Shown here: positions 8,474 to 16,258 of the stretch, piece after piece | How positions within the stretch are numbered: position 1 is the first letter of the stretch | How the letters are laid out: each line of letters starts with the position of its first letter | NCBI RefSeq assembly: GCF_039679125.1 | Contig: NZ_CP155551.1 | Coordinates: 3,038,001 to 3,102,000 of the forward strand | Reading direction: 5' to 3' | DNA length: 64,000 nt | From: Blastococcus sp. HT6-4 | GTDB lineage: Bacteria > Actinomycetota > Actinomycetes > Mycobacteriales > Geodermatophilaceae | Notes under the pieces: generated by a model | Told to the model about the DNA's origin: nothing | Seen by the model: only the letters and a program-made list of their open reading frames with translations | The model's database searches: none | Made by a program: the position numbers and the translations under genes

Positions 8474-9279
8474 CCGGCGCGACTTCTACGACGAGGGCCG
8501 CCGGCACCCCCACCGGCGGACAGAAGAGCCTGCACCTGCACGACGTGCACAAGCACTACGGCGGACGGACGGTCGTCGACATCGCCGACCTCGTGCTCGG
8601 CGCCCACGGCATCGAGGGGCTGATCGGACCCAACGGTGCCGGCAAGACCACCCTCATGAAGCTGATCACCAACGTGGTCTCCCCCGACCGCGGGCACATC
8701 GAGTACCACCACCCCGGCGGCACGGTGGTGCTCACGAAGCACAGCCCCGACGCAATCGCCCGCATGGGCGTGGTCAAGACCAACCAGGTCATCCAGGACT
8801 TCGAGAGCCTCACGATCCGCGAATCGTTGCTGCTGTCCCTCGCGGGGGCGGAGCAGGAGAAGTTCTGGAAGATCGGCCGGGACAAGGGCTTCCTGCGGCG
8901 CGCCGACGAGGAGATCGACGAGTACCTCGACCTCTTCCATTTCCAGGACCCGGACGGCAAGGCGGGATCGGCCGGCGAGAAGAAGCTGCTCGACATTCTT
9001 CGCTGCCTGCTGCTCAAGCCCCGTTACCTCCTGATGGACGAGCCGACCGCCGGGCTGCCCCAGGAAGAGACGGACAAGGTCATGGAGATCATGCGGAAGA
9101 AGACCCGGGAGACGGACCTGTCGATCCTGATCATCGAGCACGACCTGGACCTCATCTGGGAGACGTGCCAATTCGTGCACTTCATGGCAGAGGGAGAGAT
9201 CCTCCTGCAGGGAACACCGAGCGAAGTGCGTAGCAATGCCACCGTGGCGGAGAAGTACCTCGGGGCCAGCCATGCTTGA
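8470..9279 (+). CDS. livG: Liv-type ABC transporter ATPase, LivG position
   Basis: A 269-residue ATPase. Walker A GPNGAGKT is at 53-60, Walker B YLLMDEP near 186-192 with Glu191, and the H-loop His in IIEHD. The signature motif is unusual: where LivG proteins have LSYGQQ or LSGGQ, this protein has SAGEKK (167-172). The Ser and Gly that contact ATP are retained, so activity is expected. An N-terminal extension of about 20 residues precedes the first beta strand. The ATG overlaps the livM stop by four bases, and livF starts eight bases before its end. Confidence 0.9.
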   Translation: MTGATSTTRAAGTPTGGQKSLHLHDVHKHYGGRTVVDIADLVLGAHGIEGLIGPNGAGKTTLMKLITNVVSPDRGHIEYHHPGGTVVLTKHSPDAIARMGVVKTNQVIQDFESLTIRESLLLSLAGAEQEKFWKIGRDKGFLRRADEEIDEYLDLFHFQDPDGKAGSAGEKKLLDILRCLLLKPRYLLMDEPTAGLPQEETDKVMEIMRKKTRETDLSILIIEHDLDLIWETCQFVHFMAEGEILLQGTPSEVRSNATVAEKYLGASHA

Positions 9280-9964
9280 GTGCTCCGAGCTGCAGAGCGG
9301 ATACGGCGACGTCACCGTCCTCAAGGGCATCAGCTTCTCCCTGGAACACGAGATCTTCGCCGTGCTCGGCGCGAACGGCGCCGGCAAGAGCACGCTGCTG
9401 AAGACCCTGGCGCGGCTGCTGCCCATCACGGGAGGCTCCCTGCGGTTCGACGGCACGGACGTGACCTCCCGCCAGCCGCACCGCCTCGCGGCGGCGGGTC
9501 TGGCCTACGTGCCGCAAGAGGCCAACGTGTTCCCGGACCTCACCGTCGCCGAGAACCTCTCGATCGGCGGGCTGATCGGCAAGCGGACGAAGGCGGAGCG
9601 GCTCGAGGAGCTGTTCGACCTCTTCCCGGCTCTGTCCGCCCGGATGCGTCAGCGCGCCGGGACGCTCAGCGGCGGCGAGGCCCAGATGGTGGCCGTCGGA
9701 CGAGCGCTCATGCAGGACCCGAAGCTGATCCTGCTGGACGAGCCGACCGCGGGGCTGTCCCCCAAGTACGCCGACGCCCTCTTCTCGATGATCGAGAAAG
9801 TGCACCGCGACAAGGGCCTCAGCGTGGTGCTCGCCGAGCAGAACGCCTCGAAGACGTTGGCCATAGCCGGCCGGGCGATGGTCCTCAATCTCGGGGAGGT
9901 GTTCGCCATCGACCGCGCCGCCAATCTCGACACCGATTCGCTCCGCGAGGGATACCGCCTGTAG
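9272..9964 (+). CDS. livF: Liv-type ABC transporter ATPase, LivF position
   Basis: A 230-residue ATPase with canonical motifs: Walker A GANGAGKST, signature LSGGEAQMVAVGRAL, Walker B LILLDEPTAGLSP and the LivF-specific VVLAEQN in place of the usual H-loop His context. The ATG at 9272 overlaps the end of livG by eight bases; the longer frame starting at 9236 has no support. It completes the nucleotide-binding dimer with LivG. The substrate-binding lipoprotein follows after 51 bases. Confidence 0.92.
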   Translation: MLECSELQSGYGDVTVLKGISFSLEHEIFAVLGANGAGKSTLLKTLARLLPITGGSLRFDGTDVTSRQPHRLAAAGLAYVPQEANVFPDLTVAENLSIGGLIGKRTKAERLEELFDLFPALSARMRQRAGTLSGGEAQMVAVGRALMQDPKLILLDEPTAGLSPKYADALFSMIEKVHRDKGLSVVLAEQNASKTLAIAGRAMVLNLGEVFAIDRAANLDTDSLREGYRL

Positions 9965-10015
9965 CGGTTCTCCCGTCAGCAGGACATCCCTATCCCGCCC
10001 CACCTGGAGGCAGTC

Positions 10016-11350
10016 ATGAAGAACACCGCACGATTCCGCGGCGCCAAGGCGCTGACCGTCGGCATGTCGATCCTGCTCGCGTCCGCGTGCGCCTCCGGCT
10101 CCGCGGGCTCCGACAACGAAGCCGGCGCCGGTGCCGGCGGCGGCGGCGGCGGCGAGTGCGCCGAGGGGGACGGCCCCATCACCGTCGGCCACCTGAACTA
10201 CTACACCGGCCCCTTCTCCGACGTCGGCCCCTTCTTCGAGGCCGCCGTCGATCTCGCGGTCGAGAACATCAACGAGAACCCGCCGCTGGACCGGGAGCTC
10301 GAGGTGATCCACGACGACATCGGCACGGTCGGCGAGGCGCAGGTGGCCCGCAACTTCCTGCAGCGGGAGGACGTCGACATCCTGCTCGACCCGGCGCACG
10401 AGTACTCGTCGTACCGAGAGTTCGCCCGGGACTACGTCGCCGAGAACGACCAGCCGCTCATGCCGTCGCTCCACGGGGGGTCGATCCCGGCCGACATCGG
10501 CGGTACCGCGGAGGAGCCGATCTTCCGCGGGCAGGCGATGGACACCGCTCAGGCGATCGCCGGCGTGCTCCAGGCCCGGGAGGCCGGCGCGGAGACCGTG
10601 GCGGTCGTGGCGACCCAGATCGCCGGCAGCCAGCTGCAGAAGGATGCGGCGGTGGCCGCGGCCGAGGAGATCGGCCTCGAGGTGGTCCAGGTCATCGACG
10701 TGCAGCCCGAGCAGCCGAACTACCGCAGCACGATCAGCACGATCGCCAGTGCCGACCCCGACGCGCTCCTGCTGTTCAGCCAGGCGGAGGACGGCGGGAC
10801 GATGGTGAAGCAGGCGGCGGAGGCCGGCCTGTCCCTGACCATCATCGGCTCGACCGAGTGGCTGCAGGAGGCGTTCGCCCAGGCCGCCACCCAGAGCGCC
10901 CTGGACCAGCACGAGGCGGTCTGGATCGCGGGCCTCGGCACTACGGACTCCCCGGCTTGGGACGCCTGGCAGGAGATGTGGGAGAGCTCCGACGCCACGG
11001 AGTTCGCCGATGCGTCCAACTCCTACGCCTACGGCTACTACGACCTGCTGAACGTGACGGCACTGGCCATCGAGGCGGCCGGCAGCGTGTGCGCCAGCGA
11101 CTGGGTCGAGGCGATGCCGGAGGTGACGGAGGGCGGCACCGAGGTGCACACCTACGAGGAGGGCATCCAGGCGCTGCGCGACGGCGAGGACATCGACTAC
11201 AACGGCGTGAGCGGTGAGTACGAGTACACCGACACCGGGGTCGTCGGCAGCCTCTTCGGCGTCTACGAATGGGCAGGCGACTCCCTGGAGCAGGTGACCA
11301 CGGTGGACGAGTCCGAGGTCCTCGAGCTCGACACGACGGTCAGCCAGTAA
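10016..11350 (+). CDS. Liv-type substrate-binding lipoprotein
   Basis: A 444-residue periplasmic-binding protein type I of the Leu/Ile/Val-binding family. The signal peptide ends in the lipobox LLASAC, so it should be lipid-anchored outside the membrane. A Gly-rich linker GAGAGGGGGG follows the anchor, then GDGPITVGHLNYYTGPFSD opens the mature fold. TGGAGGCAGTC precedes the ATG. As the last gene of the operon, 51 bases after livF and ending at a strong hairpin, it sets substrate choice. Sequence alone does not tell the ligand; the shared operators with the dikinase operon suggest it delivers that pathway's substrate. Confidence 0.9.
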   Translation: MKNTARFRGAKALTVGMSILLASACASGSAGSDNEAGAGAGGGGGGECAEGDGPITVGHLNYYTGPFSDVGPFFEAAVDLAVENINENPPLDRELEVIHDDIGTVGEAQVARNFLQREDVDILLDPAHEYSSYREFARDYVAENDQPLMPSLHGGSIPADIGGTAEEPIFRGQAMDTAQAIAGVLQAREAGAETVAVVATQIAGSQLQKDAAVAAAEEIGLEVVQVIDVQPEQPNYRSTISTIASADPDALLLFSQAEDGGTMVKQAAEAGLSLTIIGSTEWLQEAFAQAATQSALDQHEAVWIAGLGTTDSPAWDAWQEMWESSDATEFADASNSYAYGYYDLLNVTALAIEAAGSVCASDWVEAMPEVTEGGTEVHTYEEGIQALRDGEDIDYNGVSGEYEYTDTGVVGSLFGVYEWAGDSLEQVTTVDESEVLELDTTVSQ

Positions 11351-11408
11351 GGCGGCTGCGGGGTGCCCACCGACCTGCCGGGCCGGTGAGCATTCCGCGC
11401 CACGACAG

Positions 11409-11449
11409 CGGTACCGGGCGCCGTTCCCTGGGGACGGCGCCCGGTACCG
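11409..11449. terminator. Bidirectional terminator hairpin
   Basis: A near-perfect stem of about 19 base pairs (left arm 11409-11428, right arm 11431-11449, one unpaired T in the left arm) with a very short loop. It sits between the convergent importer operon and copy-2 FCD regulator and should stop transcription from both sides. Confidence 0.8.
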
Positions 11450-11476
11450 TCGTCGGCCGGGAAGCCGGGCGGCGGC

Positions 11477-12139
11477 TCAGGTGCCGGCGCGGCCCAGGTG
11501 ACCGACCACCGAGGCGCCGAAGAACTCAATGTGGGCGCGCATCTCCTTGCCGAGCAGCTCGGGATCCCGGAACTCGACGGCCTGCAGGACCGGCCGGTGC
11601 AGCTCGGCGATCGCGTGCAGGTCGGAGCGTCCTGTGAGCGCACTGACCAGGCTGCGGGCCTCCACGCGCAGCGAGCGCCAGACGTCGAGCAGCACCTGGT
11701 TGCCCGACGCCTCGACGATGATCTCGTGGAATCGGGTGTCGTGGACCATCAGCGCGTGCAGGTCGCCGGCCGCCGCGGCGCGGCGCATCCCGGCGAGCTC
11801 CTCGCCGAGCAGCGCGAGCCCCTCCTCGGTGATCCGCGGCGCAGCCTCGCGCCCGGCCACCTCCTCGAGTGCCGCCCGCACCGGGTAGATCTGGACGAGC
11901 TCCTCGCTGCTCACCTCGCGGACCCGCGCCCCGCGGTGCGGCTGCGACTCGACGAATCGCATGGCCTCGAGATCCCGCAGCGCCTCGCGGACGGGGGCCT
12001 GGCTCACCCCGAACTCCGCGGCGACGGCGCTCTCGACGATGCGCTCCCCCGGTCCGTAGGTCCCGTCGAGGATGCGCTCGACGATGCGTTCCTTGATGGC
12101 GTCACGAAGCAGCGCGGTGCGTCGAGGCGCCCGAGGCAT
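11477..12139 (-). CDS. GntR/FCD-family transcriptional regulator (copy 2)
   Basis: A 220-residue regulator, paralogous to the one at 5511-6218. The winged-helix segment VSQAPVREALRDLEAMRFVE is nearly the same as copy 1, and the FCD domain keeps HDTRFHEI, ASGNQVLLDVWRSL and a later LHRPVLQ. Of three candidate ATGs, 12139 is preferred because GAGGGGTG precedes it. Two ATCGAT palindromes exactly 30 bases apart lie just upstream (12151-12160 and 12181-12190), consistent with autoregulation and helically phased dimers. It is divergent from the dikinase operon. Confidence 0.9.
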   Translation of the reverse strand: MPRAPRRTALLRDAIKERIVERILDGTYGPGERIVESAVAAEFGVSQAPVREALRDLEAMRFVESQPHRGARVREVSSEELVQIYPVRAALEEVAGREAAPRITEEGLALLGEELAGMRRAAAAGDLHALMVHDTRFHEIIVEASGNQVLLDVWRSLRVEARSLVSALTGRSDLHAIAELHRPVLQAVEFRDPELLGKEMRAHIEFFGASVVGHLGRAGT

Positions 12140-12150
12140 GCGTTCACCCC

Positions 12151-12190
12151 TCATCGATGAGCAGCTCTGCAACTGCTCTGCTATCGATAG
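12151..12190. promoter_or_regulatory. Tandem ATCGAT palindromes upstream of FCD regulator copy 2
   Basis: TCATCGATGA (12151-12160) and CTATCGATAG (12181-12190) are each perfect 10-base palindromes, with a 30-base period (about three helical turns). They lie immediately upstream of the regulator start at 12139. The operator role is inferred. Confidence 0.55.
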
Positions 12191-12291
12191 TTAGCGACGC
12201 CGATCTGCGGGATGTCAAGCGGGGAGCCGAGGCCTACGGGCACCACAACCCCCGCGGTGGTGCCCGGCGGAGATCTCCGGAGCCGGAGGGG

Positions 12292-12329
12292 TTGACGGGT
12301 CTCACATCACTCTGCTTGATTATCGATTG
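12292..12329 (+). promoter_or_regulatory. Promoter and ATCGAT operator of the dikinase operon
   Basis: TTGACG (12292-12297) is followed after 18 bases by TTGATT (12316-12321). GATTATCGATTG (12318-12329) overlaps the -10 region, in the same arrangement as the site at 191-220. It is 124 bases upstream of the start codon of the operon's first gene. Confidence 0.5.
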
Positions 12330-12452
12330 TTTCAGGTGAGGCACGCCACACGTTCCGGAGAACGGATCCCCGGATCGGCACGACGGCGGCCGACCGCCGA
12401 CGTCCGACACACGACATCCGACATCGCACCAGCAACTCACGACGGAGTGGGC

Positions 12453-14216
12453 ATGAGTGACGAGCAGGTCCTGGCGACCTTCTACGGGGACGACGACTTC
12501 CCGGTGCAGTGGGAGGAGGGCCAGCGGGAGCTCTTCTGGGTGCACGACGACCTGCACATCCCGAACCCGATCTCCCCCATGTACGCCGACATCGGCGGCT
12601 GGTGGCTCAAGTGCGACTACATGTTCCGCCGCTTCGGGACTCCGTTCGCCGCCGACTGGATCGCCAAGATCGTCAACGGCTACGTCTACACCGCGGCCAT
12701 CCCCGCCACGCCGGGCCTGTCGGCGGAGGCGTCCGAGTACGGCACCCGGTACACCCCGCGCGTTCCGCTGGACCCGCAGGACCCCGCGGAGCTGGGCGCC
12801 TACATGGGGTGGACGCTCCCCTACTACGCGGAGAACTTCCTGGACTGGTGGCGCGACCGGCTGCGGCCGGAGATGGAGCAGAACTTCGTCCGGTTCGACG
12901 AGTACGACTACGACGGCGCTAGCCTGGTCGAGCTGGCGATCCTGCTCGAGGACGCCATCGACATGCACGACCGGCACTGGTCGATCCACTGGGTGCTCAA
13001 CTTCGCCCAGTTCTCCTCGACCATGGCGCTCAACGCTGCAGTCGCCGCGGCCAGGGGCGAGGGTGACCACTCCTCGCTCATGGGCCGGCTGCAGAGCTCG
13101 ACGGAGAACCGCAACTGGGACTCCATCGAGGAGCTGTGGAAGATCAAGGAGGGGGTGAAGAAGGAGCAGGGTGAGGTCGCCCGTGCCTTCGAGCGCCCCA
13201 CGGCCGGTGACGTCCTCCGCGCCCTGCAGGGCACCGACGCCGGCCGCGCCTTCATCGCCGAGCACATCGAGCCGTACCAGAGGACGTTCGGCTTCAAGTC
13301 GATGTACGCCCACGAGTTCTCGTTCAGGACCTGGCGGGAGGACCCCACTCCGATCGTCGAGGCGATCCGGGGCTACCTCGAGAGCGACTACGACTACCCG
13401 GCCGAGCTGCAGGCCGTCGCCGACGACCTGGAGAAGGCCAAGGCCGAGGTGCTCGACGGCGTCGAGGAGGGACCGGCGCGCGAGGAGCTGGAGCGGGCGC
13501 TCGAGCTCAGCCTGCGGATGAACCCGCTGACGCCCGACCACCACTTCTACATCGACCAGGGCACCAACGCCCGGGTGCGGCTGGTGCTCGTCGCGATCGG
13601 CCGCAAGCTCGCCGCCGAAGACCGGCTCGACGATGCCGAGGACGTCATGTACCTCAAGTACAACGAGCTGCGCCGCCTCATGGCCGGCAGCAACTCCTTC
13701 GACGCCAAGGAGCTCGTCGGCGACCGCCGCGACGCCCGCGAGGACGCCTACGAGGTCCGGCCGCGCGACTGGATCGGCACCGCCACCGAGGAGTCGGTCG
13801 GCTTCCCGTACTGGTCGCTGTGGGCCTTCCCCGACAAGCTCAACCGGCCCGCCCCGTCGCACGAGGGCGAGATCCCCGGCCTGCCCGCGTCGGCCGGCGT
13901 GGTCGAGGGCACCGCACGCGTCGTCCTCTCCGCCGAGCAGTTCGGCGAGGTGGAGTCCGACGAGATCGTGGTGTGCCGCATGACCAGCCCCTCCTGGGTC
14001 GTGCTCTTCACCAAGATCGCCGGCCTGGTGACCGACGCCGGTGGCATGGCCTCGCACCCCGCCGTCGTCTCCCGCGAGTTCGGGATCCCGGCCGTCGTCG
14101 GCACCTCCGACGCCACGCGCCGGATCAAGACCGGCGACCGCGTCCGAGTCAACGGCTCCACCGGCCGCGTCGAGATCGTCGGCGACGTCCGGATCACGCC
14201 GGCGCAGGCGCTCTGA
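12453..14216 (+). CDS. Split PEP-synthase-like dikinase, phospho-histidine subunit
   Basis: A 587-residue protein ending in a PEP-utilising swivelling domain: TDAGGMASHPAVV contains the phosphorylatable His535, followed by FGIPAVVGT. The first ~470 residues begin WEEGQRELFWVHDDLHIPNP and contain no ATP-grasp or PEP-barrel signature; they resemble the substrate-binding part of dikinase-type phosphotransferases. The ATP-grasp half is encoded by the next gene, eight bases downstream. Known two-piece relatives are phenylphosphate synthase of anaerobic phenol degraders and the hydroxyphenylethanone kinases of lignin-monomer catabolism; rifampin phosphotransferase is a one-piece relative. By analogy the pair moves a phosphate from ATP through His535 to a hydroxyl compound. 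The start ATG at 12453 has GGAG ahead; the earlier frame crosses the promoter. Confidence 0.85.
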   Translation: MSDEQVLATFYGDDDFPVQWEEGQRELFWVHDDLHIPNPISPMYADIGGWWLKCDYMFRRFGTPFAADWIAKIVNGYVYTAAIPATPGLSAEASEYGTRYTPRVPLDPQDPAELGAYMGWTLPYYAENFLDWWRDRLRPEMEQNFVRFDEYDYDGASLVELAILLEDAIDMHDRHWSIHWVLNFAQFSSTMALNAAVAAARGEGDHSSLMGRLQSSTENRNWDSIEELWKIKEGVKKEQGEVARAFERPTAGDVLRALQGTDAGRAFIAEHIEPYQRTFGFKSMYAHEFSFRTWREDPTPIVEAIRGYLESDYDYPAELQAVADDLEKAKAEVLDGVEEGPAREELERALELSLRMNPLTPDHHFYIDQGTNARVRLVLVAIGRKLAAEDRLDDAEDVMYLKYNELRRLMAGSNSFDAKELVGDRRDAREDAYEVRPRDWIGTATEESVGFPYWSLWAFPDKLNRPAPSHEGEIPGLPASAGVVEGTARVVLSAEQFGEVESDEIVVCRMTSPSWVVLFTKIAGLVTDAGGMASHPAVVSREFGIPAVVGTSDATRRIKTGDRVRVNGSTGRVEIVGDVRITPAQAL

Positions 14217-14224
14217 CGGAACCG

Positions 14225-15097
14225 ATGACCGCCACTCTCAACACCCCGACCGAGGAGACCGCCGTGCCGACGCCCGACGCTCCGCTGGTGCTGCCGTTCA
14301 GCGACGCCCGTTGCCAAGTGGTCGAGCTGACCGGCGGCAAGGGCGCCAGCCTCGCGACCATGACCGCCGAGGAGCTGCCCGTCCCGCCGGGCTTCGTCAT
14401 CACGTCAGCGGCCTTCGCCGCTGCGGTCGACGAGGACTCCCTGCGGGATGCCATGCGCAGCAAGGACGTGGAGGCCGCCCGTGCGCTCGTCGCCGCGGCG
14501 CAGCCGCCCCGCGAGCTGATCGAGCAGGCCTTCGCGGAGCTCGAGGGGCTGGTCGCCGTCCGCTCGTCGGCGTGCGCCGAGGACTCCGACGGCGCCAGCT
14601 ACGCCGGGCAGCAGGAGACCTTCCTCAACACCGACGGCCTCGATGCGGTGCTGCACAACGTCGTCGAGTGCTGGCTGTCGTTCTTCACCGACCGGGCGGT
14701 CTTCTACCGCAAGGAGAAGGGGTCCCTGGAGGACGTCGCCATGGCGGTCGTCGTCCAGCAGATGGTGGACAGCCAGAAGTCCGGCGTCATGTTCACCGTC
14801 GACCCGGTGCACGGCCGCAAGGACCGCATGGTCGTCGAGGCCGCGCGCGGCCTCGGCGAGGCCGTGGTCTCCGGGGAGACCACCCCCGACAACTACACGC
14901 TCTCCCGTGACGGGGTCGTGAAGAAGTCGAAAGTCGTGGACGCCGAACCGGTTCTCACCGACGACGAGTGCGCCGCGCTGGCCCGGATGGGGCAGCAGTT
15001 GGCACAGCTACACGGTTGTCCGCAGGACATCGAGTGGGCGTTCGACGCCGGCGGTGATCTCTACCTCCTGCAGTCCCGTCCGATCACGACGATCTAG
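14225..15097 (+). CDS. Split PEP-synthase-like dikinase, ATP-grasp subunit
   Basis: A 290-residue PEP/pyruvate-binding (PPDK N-terminal type) ATP-grasp protein. Conserved blocks are in order: LTGGKGASLATM, VAVRSSACAEDSDGASYAGQ, GVMFTVDPVHG, GEAVVSGETTPDNYTL and QDIEWAFDAGGDLYLLQSRP. It stops right after the ATP-grasp fold, so it has no His domain and must work with the 587-residue protein encoded eight bases upstream. The natural split into about 66 and 31 kDa mirrors phenylphosphate synthase subunits, but no third (CBS) subunit and no UbiD-type or biotin carboxylase is nearby. Its TAG stop overlaps the GTG start of the FAH-family gene by one base. Confidence 0.88.
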   Translation: MTATLNTPTEETAVPTPDAPLVLPFSDARCQVVELTGGKGASLATMTAEELPVPPGFVITSAAFAAAVDEDSLRDAMRSKDVEAARALVAAAQPPRELIEQAFAELEGLVAVRSSACAEDSDGASYAGQQETFLNTDGLDAVLHNVVECWLSFFTDRAVFYRKEKGSLEDVAMAVVVQQMVDSQKSGVMFTVDPVHGRKDRMVVEAARGLGEAVVSGETTPDNYTLSRDGVVKKSKVVDAEPVLTDDECAALARMGQQLAQLHGCPQDIEWAFDAGGDLYLLQSRPITTI

Positions 15098-15963
15098 TGA
15101 GGTTCGTGACCTACACGTCGGCCGGCGTCGCCTCCCGGGTGGGCCGGCTCGACGGCGACACGGTGCTCGACGTCGGGTTCGACGGCGACATGGTGGCGTT
15201 CATCGAGGCCGGTGCCCCGCTCGCGGACGGGCGGGCGGTCCCGGGCGCACGGCTGCTCGCGCCGCTGGTCCCCCGCTCCTTCCGCGACTTCCTCGCCTTC
15301 GAGGGGCACCTGACCAACGCCTACCGGAACCTGGGCCGCGAGGTGCCGCCCGAGTGGTACGAGGTGCCGGTCTTCTACCGGAGCATGGGGACGACGGTCA
15401 CCGGGCCGGACACCGTGCTGCCGTGGCCGTCCTACAGCCGGCAGCTCGACCACGAGCTGGAGCTCGCCGCGGTGATCGGCCGCCCGTGCCGGGACGTGGC
15501 GCCTGCGGACGCGCTCGACTGCGTCTTCGGGTACACGATCTGGAACGACATGTCCGCCAGGGACGTCCAGCGCCGCGAGCTGCCGGTCGGCATGGGCCCG
15601 GCCAAGGCCAAGGAGTGGGACGGGTCCAACGTCCTCGGCCCCTGCATCGTGACCCCGGACGAGATCGACCTCGCCACCCTCGAGCTCGAGGTCCGGGTCA
15701 ACGGCGAGCGGTGGGGCGGGGACCGGGTCTCGGCCATGCACCACTCGTTCGGTGACCTCATCGCCTACGCCGCCCAGGACCAGACCCTGCTCCCCGGAGA
15801 GGTGCTCGGCTCGGGCACCGCGACCGGTGGCTCCGGTCTCGAGCTGGACCGCTGGATCCAGCCGGGGGACGTGATCGAGATGGAGGCCGGCCCGATCGGC
15901 ATCCTGCGCAACACCGTCGGACCACCCAATGCCGTCCCAACCAACGAACGGAAGGACAACTGA
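15097..15963 (+). CDS. Fumarylacetoacetate-hydrolase-family protein
   Basis: A 288-residue FAH-superfamily enzyme. The metal-binding core is visible: LDHELELAAVIGRPCR, FGYTIWNDMSARDVQ, and GSNVLGPCIVTPDE. The family hydrolyses or decarboxylates 1,3-dicarbonyl acids late in aromatic catabolism (fumarylacetoacetate, acylpyruvates, 2-oxo-hept-3-ene-dioate). The GTG start overlaps the preceding stop by one base, so it is translationally coupled to the dikinase genes. The N-terminal 70 residues form the usual FAH leader domain. Which dicarbonyl it cleaves is not readable. Confidence 0.9.
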   Translation: MRFVTYTSAGVASRVGRLDGDTVLDVGFDGDMVAFIEAGAPLADGRAVPGARLLAPLVPRSFRDFLAFEGHLTNAYRNLGREVPPEWYEVPVFYRSMGTTVTGPDTVLPWPSYSRQLDHELELAAVIGRPCRDVAPADALDCVFGYTIWNDMSARDVQRRELPVGMGPAKAKEWDGSNVLGPCIVTPDEIDLATLELEVRVNGERWGGDRVSAMHHSFGDLIAYAAQDQTLLPGEVLGSGTATGGSGLELDRWIQPGDVIEMEAGPIGILRNTVGPPNAVPTNERKDN

Positions 15964-15964
15964 C

Positions 15965-16258
15965 ATGGCGTTCGTCGTCGCGGCCACCTGGAAGGCCAAG
16001 CCCGGGGAGGGCGAGCGGGTCACCGAGGTGATCAAGAAGATGACCCCGCTGTCCCGAGCCGAGCCGGGCAACGTCTTCTACCAGGCCCAGGTCGACCCGG
16101 AGGAGCCGGAGACGTTCTTCCTTTACGAGCAGTACACCGACGCCCAGGCCTACGAGGACCACAAGAACACGCCGCACTTCCAGGAGAACGTCTTCGGCTA
16201 CATCCTCGAGTACCTGGTCGAGCGCAGCGTGAAGACCTACGAAACCATCGATGCCTGA
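15965..16258 (+). CDS. Antibiotic-biosynthesis-monooxygenase (ABM) domain protein
   Basis: A 97-residue single-domain dimeric alpha+beta barrel protein. FVVAATWKAKPGEGERVTEV opens the fold and EPETFFLYEQYTDAQAYEDH is the characteristic second half with the conserved HxxTPHF-like segment (HKNTPHF). Such small proteins act as quinol monooxygenases or as cofactor-free isomerase/decarboxylase partners. GGAAGGACAAC precedes the ATG; the frame back to 15929 overlaps the FAH gene. It overlaps the following ALDH start by eight bases. Confidence 0.85.
   Translation: MAFVVAATWKAKPGEGERVTEVIKKMTPLSRAEPGNVFYQAQVDPEEPETFFLYEQYTDAQAYEDHKNTPHFQENVFGYILEYLVERSVKTYETIDA

Noticed and set aside
8470..9279. Loss of function in LivG because of the odd signature motif
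   Set aside because: Walker A, Walker B Glu, H-loop and the contacting Ser/Gly are present, so there is no basis to call it inactive.
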